Source: an uncultured Alphaproteobacteria bacterium (GTDB lineage Bacteria > Pseudomonadota > Alphaproteobacteria > RF32 > CAG-239). From it: a stretch of DNA of 64,000 nt. Below the pieces are notes generated by a model. That model saw only the letters and a program-made list of their open reading frames with translations, ran no database searches and had not been told where the DNA came from. The stretch's first letter is position 1, and each line of letters begins with the position of its first letter. The DNA lies in the NCBI GenBank assembly GCA_934254915.1, contig CAKQMH010000007.1, positions 18,343 to 82,342 of the forward strand. The letters run 5' to 3'. The position numbers and the translations under genes are program-made. Of the stretch, positions 9,800-19,760 are shown one piece after another.

Positions 9800-9810
9800 A
9801 GGAAAGGAAA

Positions 9811-10617
9811 ATGGAAAATATACAAGAATTGACAATCGCTCCCGCCGGAACATCCGCCCGCAGTTTGCGTAAAGGGCGCAATATGTTGGCTATTGCCTCG
9901 GGCAAAGGCGGAGTTGGCAAAACCTGGTTTTCCATAACCTTGGCTCATGCTTTAAGCACGTTGCGGCAAAAAACTTTGCTGTTTGACGGCGATTTGGGTT
10001 TGGCCAATGTCGATATCCAGTTAGGTCTTATGGTGAAATACGATTTAGGCAGCGTCATTTCCGGCGCTATGAGCCTTAATCAGGTGGTTCATCACTATGA
10101 CAAAGGGCGGTTTGATGTTATTGCCGGACGTTCTGGCTCGGCCGGATTAGCCTCCATGCCGATAGGGCGGTTACAAATTTTGGGTGAGGATTTGAGCCTG
10201 CTGGCCGGTAATTACAATAAAGTCATATTGGATATGGGCGCCGGTGTTGAAAAGCCGGTACGCATACTTTCCGGTATGGCCGAAAAAATTATTGTTGTCT
10301 GCACGGACGAACCCACTTCTTTGACCGATGCCTACGCTTTTATCAAAATTATGACTATGCAATATCCGAAGAGTAATATTAATATCGTTATTAATCAGGC
10401 TAATTCGGTGCGCGAGGGCCAACGTACGTATGATACTCTGCTCAAAGCCTGCAACAACTTCTTGAAAATAAATCCGCCTTTATTAGGTATAATCAGAAGA
10501 GATACGCGCGTTCGTGATTCGATTCGCAATCAAACTTCCATTATAAACCGCTATCCGACATCCGAGGCCGCCGAAGATGTTTTAGCCATTGCCAAGAGGT
10601 TAATCGCCAATGGATAA
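9811..10617 (+). CDS. flhG: MinD-like ATPase FlhG (FleN/YlxH), flagellar number regulator
   Basis: This 268-residue ParA/MinD-family ATPase is the usual antagonist of FlhF and limits flagellar number. It has a deviant Walker A (GKGGVGKTW near residue 32), a switch region FDGDLGLANVDIQLGL, and the helix 8/9 signature VVCTDEPTSLTDAYAFIK. A MinD-like C-terminal amphipathic helix is not obvious. The ATG at 9811 has GGAAAGG upstream. The stop overlaps the start of the next gene (ATGGATAA), implying coupled translation. Confidence 0.93.
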   Translation: MENIQELTIAPAGTSARSLRKGRNMLAIASGKGGVGKTWFSITLAHALSTLRQKTLLFDGDLGLANVDIQLGLMVKYDLGSVISGAMSLNQVVHHYDKGRFDVIAGRSGSAGLASMPIGRLQILGEDLSLLAGNYNKVILDMGAGVEKPVRILSGMAEKIIVVCTDEPTSLTDAYAFIKIMTMQYPKSNINIVINQANSVREGQRTYDTLLKACNNFLKINPPLLGIIRRDTRVRDSIRNQTSIINRYPTSEAAEDVLAIAKRLIANG

Positions 10618-12466
10618 TGTAATTGCTTCAACCCTTAATCCCGCGATGACACCGCAGCTTGCCGATAAGATTGTTACCGGACAAATTGTGGAAATTCCCG
10701 AGGCGTTGAGCAATTTTAATATCGGCGATACTTTGCTGCTTAAAGTTCTGTTTGACAATAATGCTTTTAAGTTTAATCAGGATTTAAGTGTGCGTTTGCT
10801 GATTGACGGACAGGAAACCCCGCTTCATCTAAAGTTTGATATTCCTTTGAAGCTTGAGGCTGATGAGGCTCACCAAATTTTAGCTAAAGTGGTCGGACGT
10901 CCGACTGATTCTCGTATCAGTTTTTCGCTTATCAGTATTGATAATAAACGTCCTGACAGTTTTATCCTGCCGCCGCAAACCTCAAAAAACACCCCATCGA
11001 CGCCGGTTTTGGGCAATGAAAACTTAAAACCCGATGTCACTAATCAAATGGTTTCACCCAATGCGCCGATAATCAAAGAAGTCAACTCCGCTATCCAACA
11101 AGTTAGATTTGTGCCGCTGAAATTAGCGCCGGCCGTAACGGAAATTATGCAGGAATTTTCACTGCCGCCGGAGTTGCAAAATCGTATTTCTGCAGCGGTA
11201 AGCGATTTACGAATGAATGTTGAGCTGAAAGCTGTTTTGCCGACCCCGCAGGAAAACACCTCAATTTCGCAGTCCTTAGAGCAAGAAATTACCGCGCCAT
11301 TGCGTCAACTGATAAGCAATATTGCGCTAGCACAGGACAAACCGCAGCAGCTGACCGCTTTAATCAACAATTTGGCTGCCGAAGTCAAAAATTTATCATT
11401 GCTGTCGCTGCCGGCTACGGCTCAGCTCAAAGGTGAAAACAACGTGCTGTTTTTTCAAACCCCGTTGGGTGAAGTGTTGCCGGAAACCTCGCTTAAATTT
11501 CCGCCGCAAACGCAGGTAATCTTACAGCTGAAAGAAGTCGAAACCGGTTCTGACACTCGTCCCGCAACAGTTAGCCAACCGCCGGCGGCTAATTCGCAAC
11601 CAGTATCGGAAAAATCGTTGTTAGGCAGTTTGTTGTCCAAATTGGTCGACGTCATCAAGCCACAGCCGGCTGAAGTTAAGCCTGAATTGAATGCTAAATC
11701 ACTGCTTACTCCGTTGAAAGCCGAAACGTTACTTCCGACGGAAAAAAGTCTTCCGTTGCCGGAAACAGGTATGGTTATCAATACGCTTTCCTCTCGTATG
11801 CCCAACAGTTTATCGCCGCTTTTGGATATTTTAAAACCTTTGGCCGCTCAGCCGCAAGAAACACATGTCGCTACTCTTTTATTGGACAAGCTTCCGGCGC
11901 CGAATGATAAAATGTTGTCTAACCTGACTAATTATGTCAAAGCGGCTTCAACCCGCGATGTCAGTGCCTGGTTGGGTAAAGATTTGGTGCAGGAGCTTGA
12001 TTCACTTGGCACTCAGGGTAAAGAGGTTATTGCCCGTGCAGCTGATTATGTAAGCCAAAATACGCGTGACGGCATCAGTTGGCGCACGGTCGAAATACCG
12101 CTTCTTGCCGGTTCGGAGCTTTCGCATATTCAATTGTCCATCAAAAAACCGCAGGACGAAGAAGAAAAAGATGTTCCGGCCGCTAAGCGCAAATCGGGTA
12201 CACGGTTTTTGCTGGAAACCGAATTCACACGGTTGGGCAAATTTCAGTTCGATGGTTTTTCACTGCCCAAAGACCGGCGCTTTGATTTGGTTATTCGTAC
12301 TACCCATCAGTTTTCGGAAGACTTTTGTTCGCAAATTATTCGGCTTTTCAAAACCTCTTTGCAGGAAGTTGATTATGTCGGTAACATAAATATCAATCTT
12401 AAGGAAAATTTTATTAAAATCGCTGAAACTGAAAATCATCAGTTGGATGACAGCATATATATTTAG
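10610..12466 (+). CDS. FliK-like flagellar hook-length control protein (probable)
   Basis: This is a 618-residue protein in the flagellar operon, overlapping flhG by 8 nt. The middle (about residues 120-400) is Pro/Gln/Ser/Leu-rich and low complexity, as in the export ruler part of FliK. The C-terminal 150 residues form a more ordered region (ISWRTVEIPLLAGSELSHIQ, then RFLLETEFTRLGKFQFDG) resembling the FliK/FlgN-exit C-terminal domain, where a strand and helix contact FlhB. No signal peptide, consistent with type III export or a cytoplasmic role. The FliK assignment rests on layout, length and context, not on a strict motif. Confidence 0.6.
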   Translation: MDNVIASTLNPAMTPQLADKIVTGQIVEIPEALSNFNIGDTLLLKVLFDNNAFKFNQDLSVRLLIDGQETPLHLKFDIPLKLEADEAHQILAKVVGRPTDSRISFSLISIDNKRPDSFILPPQTSKNTPSTPVLGNENLKPDVTNQMVSPNAPIIKEVNSAIQQVRFVPLKLAPAVTEIMQEFSLPPELQNRISAAVSDLRMNVELKAVLPTPQENTSISQSLEQEITAPLRQLISNIALAQDKPQQLTALINNLAAEVKNLSLLSLPATAQLKGENNVLFFQTPLGEVLPETSLKFPPQTQVILQLKEVETGSDTRPATVSQPPAANSQPVSEKSLLGSLLSKLVDVIKPQPAEVKPELNAKSLLTPLKAETLLPTEKSLPLPETGMVINTLSSRMPNSLSPLLDILKPLAAQPQETHVATLLLDKLPAPNDKMLSNLTNYVKAASTRDVSAWLGKDLVQELDSLGTQGKEVIARAADYVSQNTRDGISWRTVEIPLLAGSELSHIQLSIKKPQDEEEKDVPAAKRKSGTRFLLETEFTRLGKFQFDGFSLPKDRRFDLVIRTTHQFSEDFCSQIIRLFKTSLQEVDYVGNININLKENFIKIAETENHQLDDSIYI

Positions 12467-12481
12467 TAATAGGGAGCAGCA

Positions 12482-13627
12482 ATGTTGCAAGACGCACTTG
12501 GTTATTATCAGATTTTAGAAGTCAACGACCAATCATCGGCCGCTGAGATAAAACGCCAATACCGCGATAAAGCCAAATTATATCATCCCGATTATAATAA
12601 ATCTGCCGCCGCGGTGGAGATTTTTCAACAATTATCCGAAGCTTATGAAGTTTTGAGCAATGATGACCGACGCTTAATTTATAATCTATTATCGGCGGTT
12701 TATGATAAAAACAATTATCCTGAGCTTGAAAATATCCAACCATTTAAATCACCGGCAAGCGACAGTGTCGACATTCGTTTTATCAACCCGATGTCGGTGC
12801 GCGGAAAACTGTGGCGCTATACGGTAAGTACACAGCCATGTTATTGCACTTTAGGTTTGGCGCGCAAACACGAGTTGAAAGTTTCCGTCCTTAATTGGTT
12901 GTTAGGTTGGTGGCAGCCCAAAGCTTTTGTGCTTAATTGCAAATATTTGTGTGAAAACTTTCGCCATGTTGATTATCAGGATGAAAATTTGCGTCTGTTG
13001 GTGCATAACGCGGTGGCGTATAATCATTTGGGACAACAAGCGGAAGCCTCCCGTTCGGCTGTTTTGGCGCTGAGCTATGCTCAAGGCAGTTTGCGGACTT
13101 ATTTGCAGCAGTTTATTGCTCGCCTTAACCAACGTGTCGCTCGTCCGCAGTCATGGCCGTTGTTGCAGCTTAAACTGGTACAGTTGCTGATGCCGTTGCT
13201 TATCTTTTTAGCCGTATTTTTGCCGTCATCGGTTGAATATGTCAGTGAATGGGATTTAATGCAGTATTTCCAAAATAAGAAAGCTATTGATTATTATCAG
13301 GAAGTCAATTTCGGGCGTCGCGGACGCAGTGTTGATGATGTCGTTGTCGGCAAGGTTTTGACTATTCCGGTCGACCGAACCGATATCAAACAGCTGTATC
13401 ATTTGCGCGCTGATGCCCAAATTATGTATGGTCCGTCGGATGAGTTTGATATCTTCAAGCCAGTGAAAAGCGGCACTACTGTTCGCCTGACCGGTGTAAC
13501 TCCGGATAAAATTTGGGCGCGGATAATGATTGACAGCGGCGAAATGGGGTTTGTTAAAATGCAAATCTTACAGCGCGGTATGGGCAATCCGGTGCCGGAT
13601 TTTAGTAAGGTTTATGAGCCGGAGTAG
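12482..13627 (+). CDS. J-domain membrane protein with C-terminal SH3-like domain
   Basis: The product has 381 residues. Residues 5-70 are a complete J domain with the HPD tripeptide (KLYHPDYNK) that stimulates DnaK-type chaperones. A single hydrophobic helix lies near residues 235-252 (LLMPLLIFLAVFLPSSV). The last about 90 residues resemble a bacterial SH3 domain (LRADAQIMYGPSDEFDIF ... TPDKIWARIMIDSGEMGFVK). With one helix, the J domain would face the cytoplasm and the SH3 domain the periplasm, perhaps binding peptidoglycan. It lacks the Gly/Phe and zinc modules of true DnaJ. It starts 15 nt after the FliK-like gene, so it appears to be the last gene of the flagellar unit; a flagellar role is only inferred. 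Confidence 0.75.
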   Translation: MLQDALGYYQILEVNDQSSAAEIKRQYRDKAKLYHPDYNKSAAAVEIFQQLSEAYEVLSNDDRRLIYNLLSAVYDKNNYPELENIQPFKSPASDSVDIRFINPMSVRGKLWRYTVSTQPCYCTLGLARKHELKVSVLNWLLGWWQPKAFVLNCKYLCENFRHVDYQDENLRLLVHNAVAYNHLGQQAEASRSAVLALSYAQGSLRTYLQQFIARLNQRVARPQSWPLLQLKLVQLLMPLLIFLAVFLPSSVEYVSEWDLMQYFQNKKAIDYYQEVNFGRRGRSVDDVVVGKVLTIPVDRTDIKQLYHLRADAQIMYGPSDEFDIFKPVKSGTTVRLTGVTPDKIWARIMIDSGEMGFVKMQILQRGMGNPVPDFSKVYEPE

Positions 13628-13646
13628 GAAGTTCGTTTTGTGCTGG

Positions 13647-13769
13647 GAAGTTCGTCTAGAGGTTTTCTAGAGCAGCTAACTACGGTCTCGTGTTCGGTCA
13701 TGTACTATTTTGTACACTCACTCACACTCGCCTTGTTATCCACTCTATAAATTCCTCTATCCGAACTTC
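13647..13769. repeat. Element A: 123-bp repeat with terminal inverted repeats (MITE-like)
   Basis: The left end GAAGTTCGTCTAGAGG and right end CCTCTATCCGAACTTC are inverted copies matching at 14 of 16 positions. Both arms recur in reverse orientation at 63171-63405, nearly identical over about 52 bp and 66 bp, but with different DNA between them. It lies 19 nt after the J-domain gene stop. It contains no open reading frame. It may be a small non-autonomous mobile element or a structured transcript end. Confidence 0.7.
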
Positions 13770-13795
13770 TAGGACTTAGTGCAGGAATATTTTAA

Positions 13796-13848
13796 ATGGT
13801 CGAAAGGTCTCGGCCTTGTTTTTCGTGACGCGCATCAGTCGCGGCACA
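13796..13848. repeat. REP-like intergenic repeat fragment
   Basis: The segment holds TCGAAAGGTCTCGGCC and CGCGCATCAGTCGCGGCAC, both found again at 62919-63040 (the second as a perfect 19-bp match). It sits between element A and the MFS gene. Confidence 0.6.
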
Positions 13849-13875
13849 AAGAATATCAGCATATTATCCGCGTTG

Positions 13876-15174
13876 CTAGTGCTTCTTGCCTTGGAATATG
13901 ACTTTAGCACGGTCAAGCAAAGAGCTGTCTTGCGCCAGTTTATTAAACATATGCGTTGGAGACATCGGAATAGGATCGGTCGGCGTATTGTCCACGTAGT
14001 TGACATTGGGACGAAACGTGATGCGGGAAAAAGCAAATAATACCAAAAATCCGTTTACGGCGGAAAAAGCGACCAAGAAACTGATTGCTCCCCAAACCTC
14101 CATGGTATAAGAAATTACTATCGGCCCGAAAATCATACCGATGCTTTGCAGTAAAATCAACATTCCGCTGGCTTCCACGCGTTCGCTGTCATCTATCAGG
14201 TCATTAACATGGGAGACGCATAACGGATACATCACAAACACGGCCGCGCCCAAAATCAAGGATACGCCGATTAATTCCCATAATGCGCCGCCGATAAACA
14301 GGTGTACCCAGGGTGCAATCAAAAACAAAATGCCGCTTTCCCACATCACCACAAAGCGCCGGTCCATTCGGTCAGAGAGTTTACCGACCGGAATTTGCGC
14401 CAACATCCCGCCGGTAATGATAAAAAACATAAACAGTGAAATTCTATCCAAACTTAAGCCGCTTTTGCTGGCATAAATTGCCCCCAGAATATAAACACTG
14501 CCAACCATTACGCCGCTTACAATGCAGCCGACTACGCCCACCGGCGAAATTTTATACAGCCGCAACAGCGACATACTTTTGTGAATGGAGATATCGGGTG
14601 CGGGCAGGGCGGTTAGTGAAATCGGCACTAATGCAATAGAATACAAAACCGACACCAGAATAAAAATAATTACTCCGTTGGCATCGGGAACGGTAATCAA
14701 TAATTGCCCCCATGCTGATCCTAAATAGGTTGTCACCATGTATAATGACATAATGATGCCGCGATTCTGATTCTTGGTGCGGGTATTCAGCCAGCTTTCC
14801 AGACACATCATAGCTGAACTGAGGCAATATCCTTCCAGAAAACGCAACACTCCCCAATATAGCGGATTAGGAGAAATGCTGTGCAGCAAAACCAACGCTG
14901 ATAAAACGGATATATAGACGGAAAAAGCTCGAATATGCCCCACACGGTTGATAATTCGGTATGAACTCAGCGAGGCAAAAATATATCCGACATAATAAAC
15001 CGAAAGCACCAAACCGGCTTCCGCGGTGGTAATCGTCATTGCATTAAGCCTTAAAGCCAAGGTTGATGACAACAAACCATAGGCCGCACAGGTAAACATC
15101 GTGCCGATAAAAAAAGCCGTCAGAGGGGAAGCTAATTTTTCCAAAGATTTGATACTTTCCCAAATTTTGTTCAT
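13876..15174 (-). CDS. MFS transporter (YcaD-like)
   Basis: This is a 432-residue major facilitator with about twelve predicted transmembrane helices in two halves. The loop 2-3 motif region (IINRVGHIRAFSVY) and the mid-protein GKLSDRMDRRFVV, a clear MFS loop 8-9 motif, are visible. A LESWLNTRTKNQNRGIIMSLY stretch is typical of the YcaD/YfcJ-like branch. The substrate cannot be told. The ATG at 15174 follows GAGGGG; a TTG 18 nt upstream is less likely. It lies 27 nt downstream of argS on the same strand, so the two may be co-transcribed. Confidence 0.85.
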   Translation of the reverse strand: MNKIWESIKSLEKLASPLTAFFIGTMFTCAAYGLLSSTLALRLNAMTITTAEAGLVLSVYYVGYIFASLSSYRIINRVGHIRAFSVYISVLSALVLLHSISPNPLYWGVLRFLEGYCLSSAMMCLESWLNTRTKNQNRGIIMSLYMVTTYLGSAWGQLLITVPDANGVIIFILVSVLYSIALVPISLTALPAPDISIHKSMSLLRLYKISPVGVVGCIVSGVMVGSVYILGAIYASKSGLSLDRISLFMFFIITGGMLAQIPVGKLSDRMDRRFVVMWESGILFLIAPWVHLFIGGALWELIGVSLILGAAVFVMYPLCVSHVNDLIDDSERVEASGMLILLQSIGMIFGPIVISYTMEVWGAISFLVAFSAVNGFLVLFAFSRITFRPNVNYVDNTPTDPIPMSPTHMFNKLAQDSSLLDRAKVIFQGKKH

Positions 15175-15201
15175 TTTCCCCTCTTCTCGCAATGTTTTAA
15201 T

Positions 15202-16935
15202 TTATTCCGCACAGGCTTTTTTGAGCATAACTTCCGGAGCTTCGATTCCCAACAAATTGAGCAGAAGCTGCAGAATATCGCGTACCATTTTGGCCAAACG
15301 CAGGCGGGAGGCCGCCAATTCGGCTGTTTCGGCACTCATAATCGGGGAGGCGTTGTAGAAGCTGGAAAATGTCTGTGCCAGATTATAAGCATAATCCGAA
15401 ATAATGCTTGGCTCTTTTTCGGCTTCCGCCCGCATAATCACGCTGTTAAGCTGCGAAATTTTGAGCGCCAGAACCCGCTCTTCTTTGTTGCTGATAATCA
15501 CCTCGCCGGCCGCATGTTCTGCCTTGCGCAAAATTGAGTTAATCCGCGCAATTGCATATTGAATATACGGGCCGGTTTTGCCTTCAAATTTAGCAAAATC
15601 TTCCAGTTCGAACACATATCCTGAGCCGATGTTGTTTTTTAAATCCTGAAACTTTATCGCGCCGACGGCAATTTGTTCCACCAACTTGTTAATTTCGTTT
15701 GCCCCGTAACCGTCAACTTCACCGGCTTCCGGAACCGATTCGCTGACTTTGTTTTTCGACATATTAATCAGATTTTCTAATGTCATTACTCCGCCGTCAC
15801 GGGTTTTGAATGGTTTGCCGTCCGCTCCGTTGACTGTGCCGAAACCGATGTGCTGCAGTTTAACATTAGGCGCAATTCCTAACTTGTCGGCAACTTCAAA
15901 CACTTGTTCAAAGTGCAACGCCTGACGTTTGTCCACCACATACAAAATTTCTTGTGCGTGCAGTTCATCAACTCGCATTTTAATGGTCGCAATATCGGTC
16001 AGCTGATAGCCAAAACCGCCATCGCTTTTAACCATAATAACCGGTGGTTTGCTGTCATCGGCCAACCGGATGATTAAAGCTCCGTTATCAAGTTCGGCCA
16101 AGCCTTTGGCTTTTGCCAGTTCAACAATTTCGCCGCAGGTTTTGTGTGCATCGCTTTCGCCTAACCACAAATCAAAATGCACATCCAAGGCTTCATAATT
16201 TTGTTTTATGGCCTCAACCGAAACCTTGCGTAAATGTTGCCATGCTTTGCGATATTCTTCATCGCCGTCCTGCAGTTTGGCCGTAATAATACGAGCTTTT
16301 TCTTTGGCGGCTTCGTCTTCCTTGCAGCGGATGTTGGCTTTTTTATAAAATTCGGTAATTTGATTAATATCGTAGCTCTCGGTTTGTGCCAAATTTCCGT
16401 CTTGGTTGATAATTTCCGCCAAAATCATACCCATCGGTGTTCCCCAATCGCCCAAGTGAACATCGGAAATTACCTTGTTGCCGACAAAGCGTTCAATTCT
16501 TTGCAGCGATTCGCCGATAACGCCGGAACGCAAATGGCCGACGTGCATAGCTTTCGCGACATTCGGGCCGCCGAAATCCAACACAACAGTGTGCGGATTG
16601 GCGGTTTTGTCAATCCCGAAACGGGTATCATTGCTGATTTTATCCATCGTTTGGGCAATAAACTTATCGCTGATTGTCATATTAATAAAACCAGGACCAT
16701 CAACCGAAACTTTGGCTAAATCGCTGTCTTTTTCCAGTTCGGCGGCAATCAAAGCGGCAATTTCCCGCGGATTTTTATGCAGCTGCTTGGCTAAGGCCAA
16801 AGCGCCGTTGCATTGAAAATCGCTCAAATCCGGACGATCGGAAACCTTAACTTGAGCGTATTTTTCATCTAAGCCGATTTGTTGAAAAATTTTGGTAGTT
16901 TTTTGATTAATAATTGCTTCTAAAGACAAACTCAT
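15202..16935 (-). CDS. argS: Arginyl-tRNA synthetase
   Basis: This is a class I aminoacyl-tRNA synthetase of 577 residues that charges tRNA-Arg. The N-terminal Add-1 domain recognises the tRNA elbow. The catalytic core carries the HIGH-type motif as MHVGHLRSG near residue 130, in the context DFGGPNVAKAMHVGH that is diagnostic of ArgS. The DALR anticodon-binding domain at the C-terminus includes ASRLRLAKMVRDILQLLLNLLGIEAPEVM. Convergent or overlapping genes are absent on either side, and a small lipoprotein gene lies just upstream. Confidence 0.97.
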   Translation of the reverse strand: MSLSLEAIINQKTTKIFQQIGLDEKYAQVKVSDRPDLSDFQCNGALALAKQLHKNPREIAALIAAELEKDSDLAKVSVDGPGFINMTISDKFIAQTMDKISNDTRFGIDKTANPHTVVLDFGGPNVAKAMHVGHLRSGVIGESLQRIERFVGNKVISDVHLGDWGTPMGMILAEIINQDGNLAQTESYDINQITEFYKKANIRCKEDEAAKEKARIITAKLQDGDEEYRKAWQHLRKVSVEAIKQNYEALDVHFDLWLGESDAHKTCGEIVELAKAKGLAELDNGALIIRLADDSKPPVIMVKSDGGFGYQLTDIATIKMRVDELHAQEILYVVDKRQALHFEQVFEVADKLGIAPNVKLQHIGFGTVNGADGKPFKTRDGGVMTLENLINMSKNKVSESVPEAGEVDGYGANEINKLVEQIAVGAIKFQDLKNNIGSGYVFELEDFAKFEGKTGPYIQYAIARINSILRKAEHAAGEVIISNKEERVLALKISQLNSVIMRAEAEKEPSIISDYAYNLAQTFSSFYNASPIMSAETAELAASRLRLAKMVRDILQLLLNLLGIEAPEVMLKKACAE

Positions 16936-16955
16936 TTTAACTTAATTCCTTAAAC

Positions 16956-17273
16956 TTATTTTACACATTTGAAATAGTAGTGGTTGGGGAGTAAAACCCG
17001 ACAGGTGAAAGTGCTTTTGCTGACTTCCTCCGCATGAGAACCTTTTTTTTGCTTAACGCATTCTTCGTCAGCCATTTTTTTCACTTCATCGAACGATGTC
17101 CACAAACCGTTGTAGCAGATTGCCGGAGCCTCAGGCTTTGAGCGCCCGACATATAACTTGTCAGCAGAAGGCGCTCCGGCTTCTCTTCGTCGGTCGACAA
17201 ACGGGTTTAACAGCGAACAAGCCCCGAGAGCCAGCATCAAAATCGGCAGAATGGTCATTTTTAGCCTAGACAA
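16956..17273 (-). CDS. Small lipoprotein of unknown function
   Basis: The 105-residue product begins with a lipoprotein signal peptide (MSRLKMTILPILMLALGAC) with a clear LGAC lipobox, so it should be lipid-anchored after cleavage before Cys19. The mature part has four further cysteines (about residues 53, 76, 95 and 103) that may form disulfides. No family recognised. It sits 20 nt upstream of argS on the same strand. Confidence 0.75.
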   Translation of the reverse strand: MSRLKMTILPILMLALGACSLLNPFVDRRREAGAPSADKLYVGRSKPEAPAICYNGLWTSFDEVKKMADEECVKQKKGSHAEEVSKSTFTCRVLLPNHYYFKCVK

Positions 17274-17333
17274 TTTTTAAAACTCCACTACATTAAAAGT
17301 AAATTGTGATAACTATACTAAAAGAAGATAAAA

Positions 17334-17939
17334 ATGCAAACTGAAAATAAATATATCGGTGATGATAAATTTACCAAATTGCTGGAACACTATCAATGCC
17401 CAACTCCGCTGGAGGTGGTCAAAATGCGCTTTGCCGGTGCTTTGTGCAGTCCCAATATGGATTTGCGCCCGACGGATGTAATCTCGTCCTTTTGGCCGCA
17501 AGGGCAAGCTCCGCGTCTGGCCACCAAAGATGAGGCGGATTTGTTTTTTAAGTTTTTTATGGGCTTGTGGGATGAAATTTTTACTCACATCAAAGCCAAC
17601 AAAATCAAATTGCCGAAACTTTCTCTTGCTGACACTGCGGCAATTCGCGCAGCCTGCGAGCGGCGCTTTGCTGAGGTCGAGTGGGGGTATGTCGAAGGCT
17701 TTTGGGGCGGCAAACAGGATTTGAAATTGCCCGAATTCCTCGCCCAAGTGATTGATTCGCTGTCAGAATTAGCTGAAGCTTATACTACTTTGGCTAAAAA
17801 ACTTGACAACCCCGCTGATTTGTCTGACATTACAACAGCATTTGCCAATACTGATAAAATGGTTGAAAAAACTATTGCTTTTGTCATCGAAAATTCGGTG
17901 CTGCCGCGGATAGACAGCCTCAAACGCACTGTAAATTAA
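17334..17939 (+). CDS. Hypothetical protein, 201 residues
   Basis: No recognised domain. The product is predominantly alpha-helical and soluble with no signal peptide; it is rich in aromatic residues in the middle (FFKFFMGLWDEIF, WGYVEGFWGG). The ATG follows AAGAAG. It stands alone, divergent from the lipoprotein gene and 39 nt before the nitroreductase gene on the same strand. Base and codon use match its neighbours, so it is probably a native gene. Confidence 0.75.
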   Translation: MQTENKYIGDDKFTKLLEHYQCPTPLEVVKMRFAGALCSPNMDLRPTDVISSFWPQGQAPRLATKDEADLFFKFFMGLWDEIFTHIKANKIKLPKLSLADTAAIRAACERRFAEVEWGYVEGFWGGKQDLKLPEFLAQVIDSLSELAEAYTTLAKKLDNPADLSDITTAFANTDKMVEKTIAFVIENSVLPRIDSLKRTVN

Positions 17940-17978
17940 GCCGCTTTTGCCTGCGGTATAATAAAGGAGATTTCGCTT

Positions 17979-18512
17979 ATGGAACTAATGGAAGGACTTT
18001 TGACCCGTCGTTCGGTTCGCCAATATCAGGATAAAAAGATTCCCAAGTCGGTTATGGAAGAAATTATCAAAGCCGCTCAATATTCCCCCACGGCGCATAA
18101 TCGCCAGCCATGGGAGTTTTTGGTGGTTGATGACAAAGAGATTTTAGCCGACTTGCGCCATTTGCAGCGCTGGACGTCGTTTGCTAAAAATGCCGCTTGC
18201 GTGGTTTTTGTCTGCGGCGATATTGATCGTTCGTTTAACCGCAACAAGGAAGATGAGAAATGGAGCTTTATTGACGTTGACTGCGCGATTGCTACCGAAA
18301 ATTTGATGTTGGCGGCTTGGTCTAAAGGTATCGGCAGCTGCTATTGCGGAGCTGCGCCGATGCAAAAGGTGGTTGATGCCTTAAAAGCGTATCTGCATTT
18401 GCCGGACAATATTCGCCCGTTTGCGATTGTGCCAATGGGATATCCGGCTGAAACCCCTAAGCAGCCTGACGACCGCTATCACCCCGAAAAAATCCATTGG
18501 GGCAAGTGGTAA
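17979..18512 (+). CDS. Nitroreductase family protein
   Basis: This is a 177-residue FMN-dependent NAD(P)H oxidoreductase. Family features include the N-terminal LTRRSVRQYQDKKIP (flavin-phosphate binding), AAQYSPTAHNRQPWEFLVV, and a C-terminal AIVPMGYPAETP. The central region ENLMLAAWSKGIGSCYCG is typical. An AAAGGAG site lies 9 nt before the ATG. The natural substrate is unknown; members reduce nitro compounds, quinones or flavins. Confidence 0.9.
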   Translation: MELMEGLLTRRSVRQYQDKKIPKSVMEEIIKAAQYSPTAHNRQPWEFLVVDDKEILADLRHLQRWTSFAKNAACVVFVCGDIDRSFNRNKEDEKWSFIDVDCAIATENLMLAAWSKGIGSCYCGAAPMQKVVDALKAYLHLPDNIRPFAIVPMGYPAETPKQPDDRYHPEKIHWGKW

Positions 18513-18565
18513 TCCTGAAATAAGGCAAAAAATTGTGGGTAGATACCCAAGTTTTCAAATTTAGC

Positions 18566-18593
18566 TTGAAAAAATATGATTTGGTGCTAAATT
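18566..18593 (+). promoter_or_regulatory. Candidate sigma-70-type promoter for gapA
   Basis: TTGAAA and TAAATT are separated by 16 nt, about 75 nt before the gapA start. Motif match only. Confidence 0.4.
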
Positions 18594-18611
18594 ACCAACG
18601 ATTAAAACTAT

Positions 18612-18633
18612 GCCTGTGCGGGGCTGTCCGCAC
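18612..18633 (+). other. Hairpin in the gapA leader
   Basis: TGTGCGG and CCGCACA are perfect 7-bp arms around a short loop. No T-run follows, so it is not a terminator. It would lie in the 5' leader of gapA if the promoter at 18566 is used, and could stabilise the mRNA or be regulatory. Confidence 0.45.
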
Positions 18634-18641
18634 ATTGATAA

Positions 18642-19673
<1,032 letters not shown>

Positions 19674-19696
19674 TCTTAAATTCCCCGCTTTCAGCA

Positions 19697-19746
19697 CCGC
19701 GGTTAGTCGGTTACGGCTAATCGCACTGACCGCGGGGATTTTTTAT
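19697..19746 (+). terminator. Terminator between gapA and pgk
   Basis: The outer stem is CCGCGGT/ACCGCGG with an inner TTAG/CTAA hairpin, followed by ATTTTTTA. Its position just upstream of pgk means pgk needs read-through or its own promoter. Confidence 0.8.
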
Positions 19747-19760
19747 TTTAGGAAAAGAAA

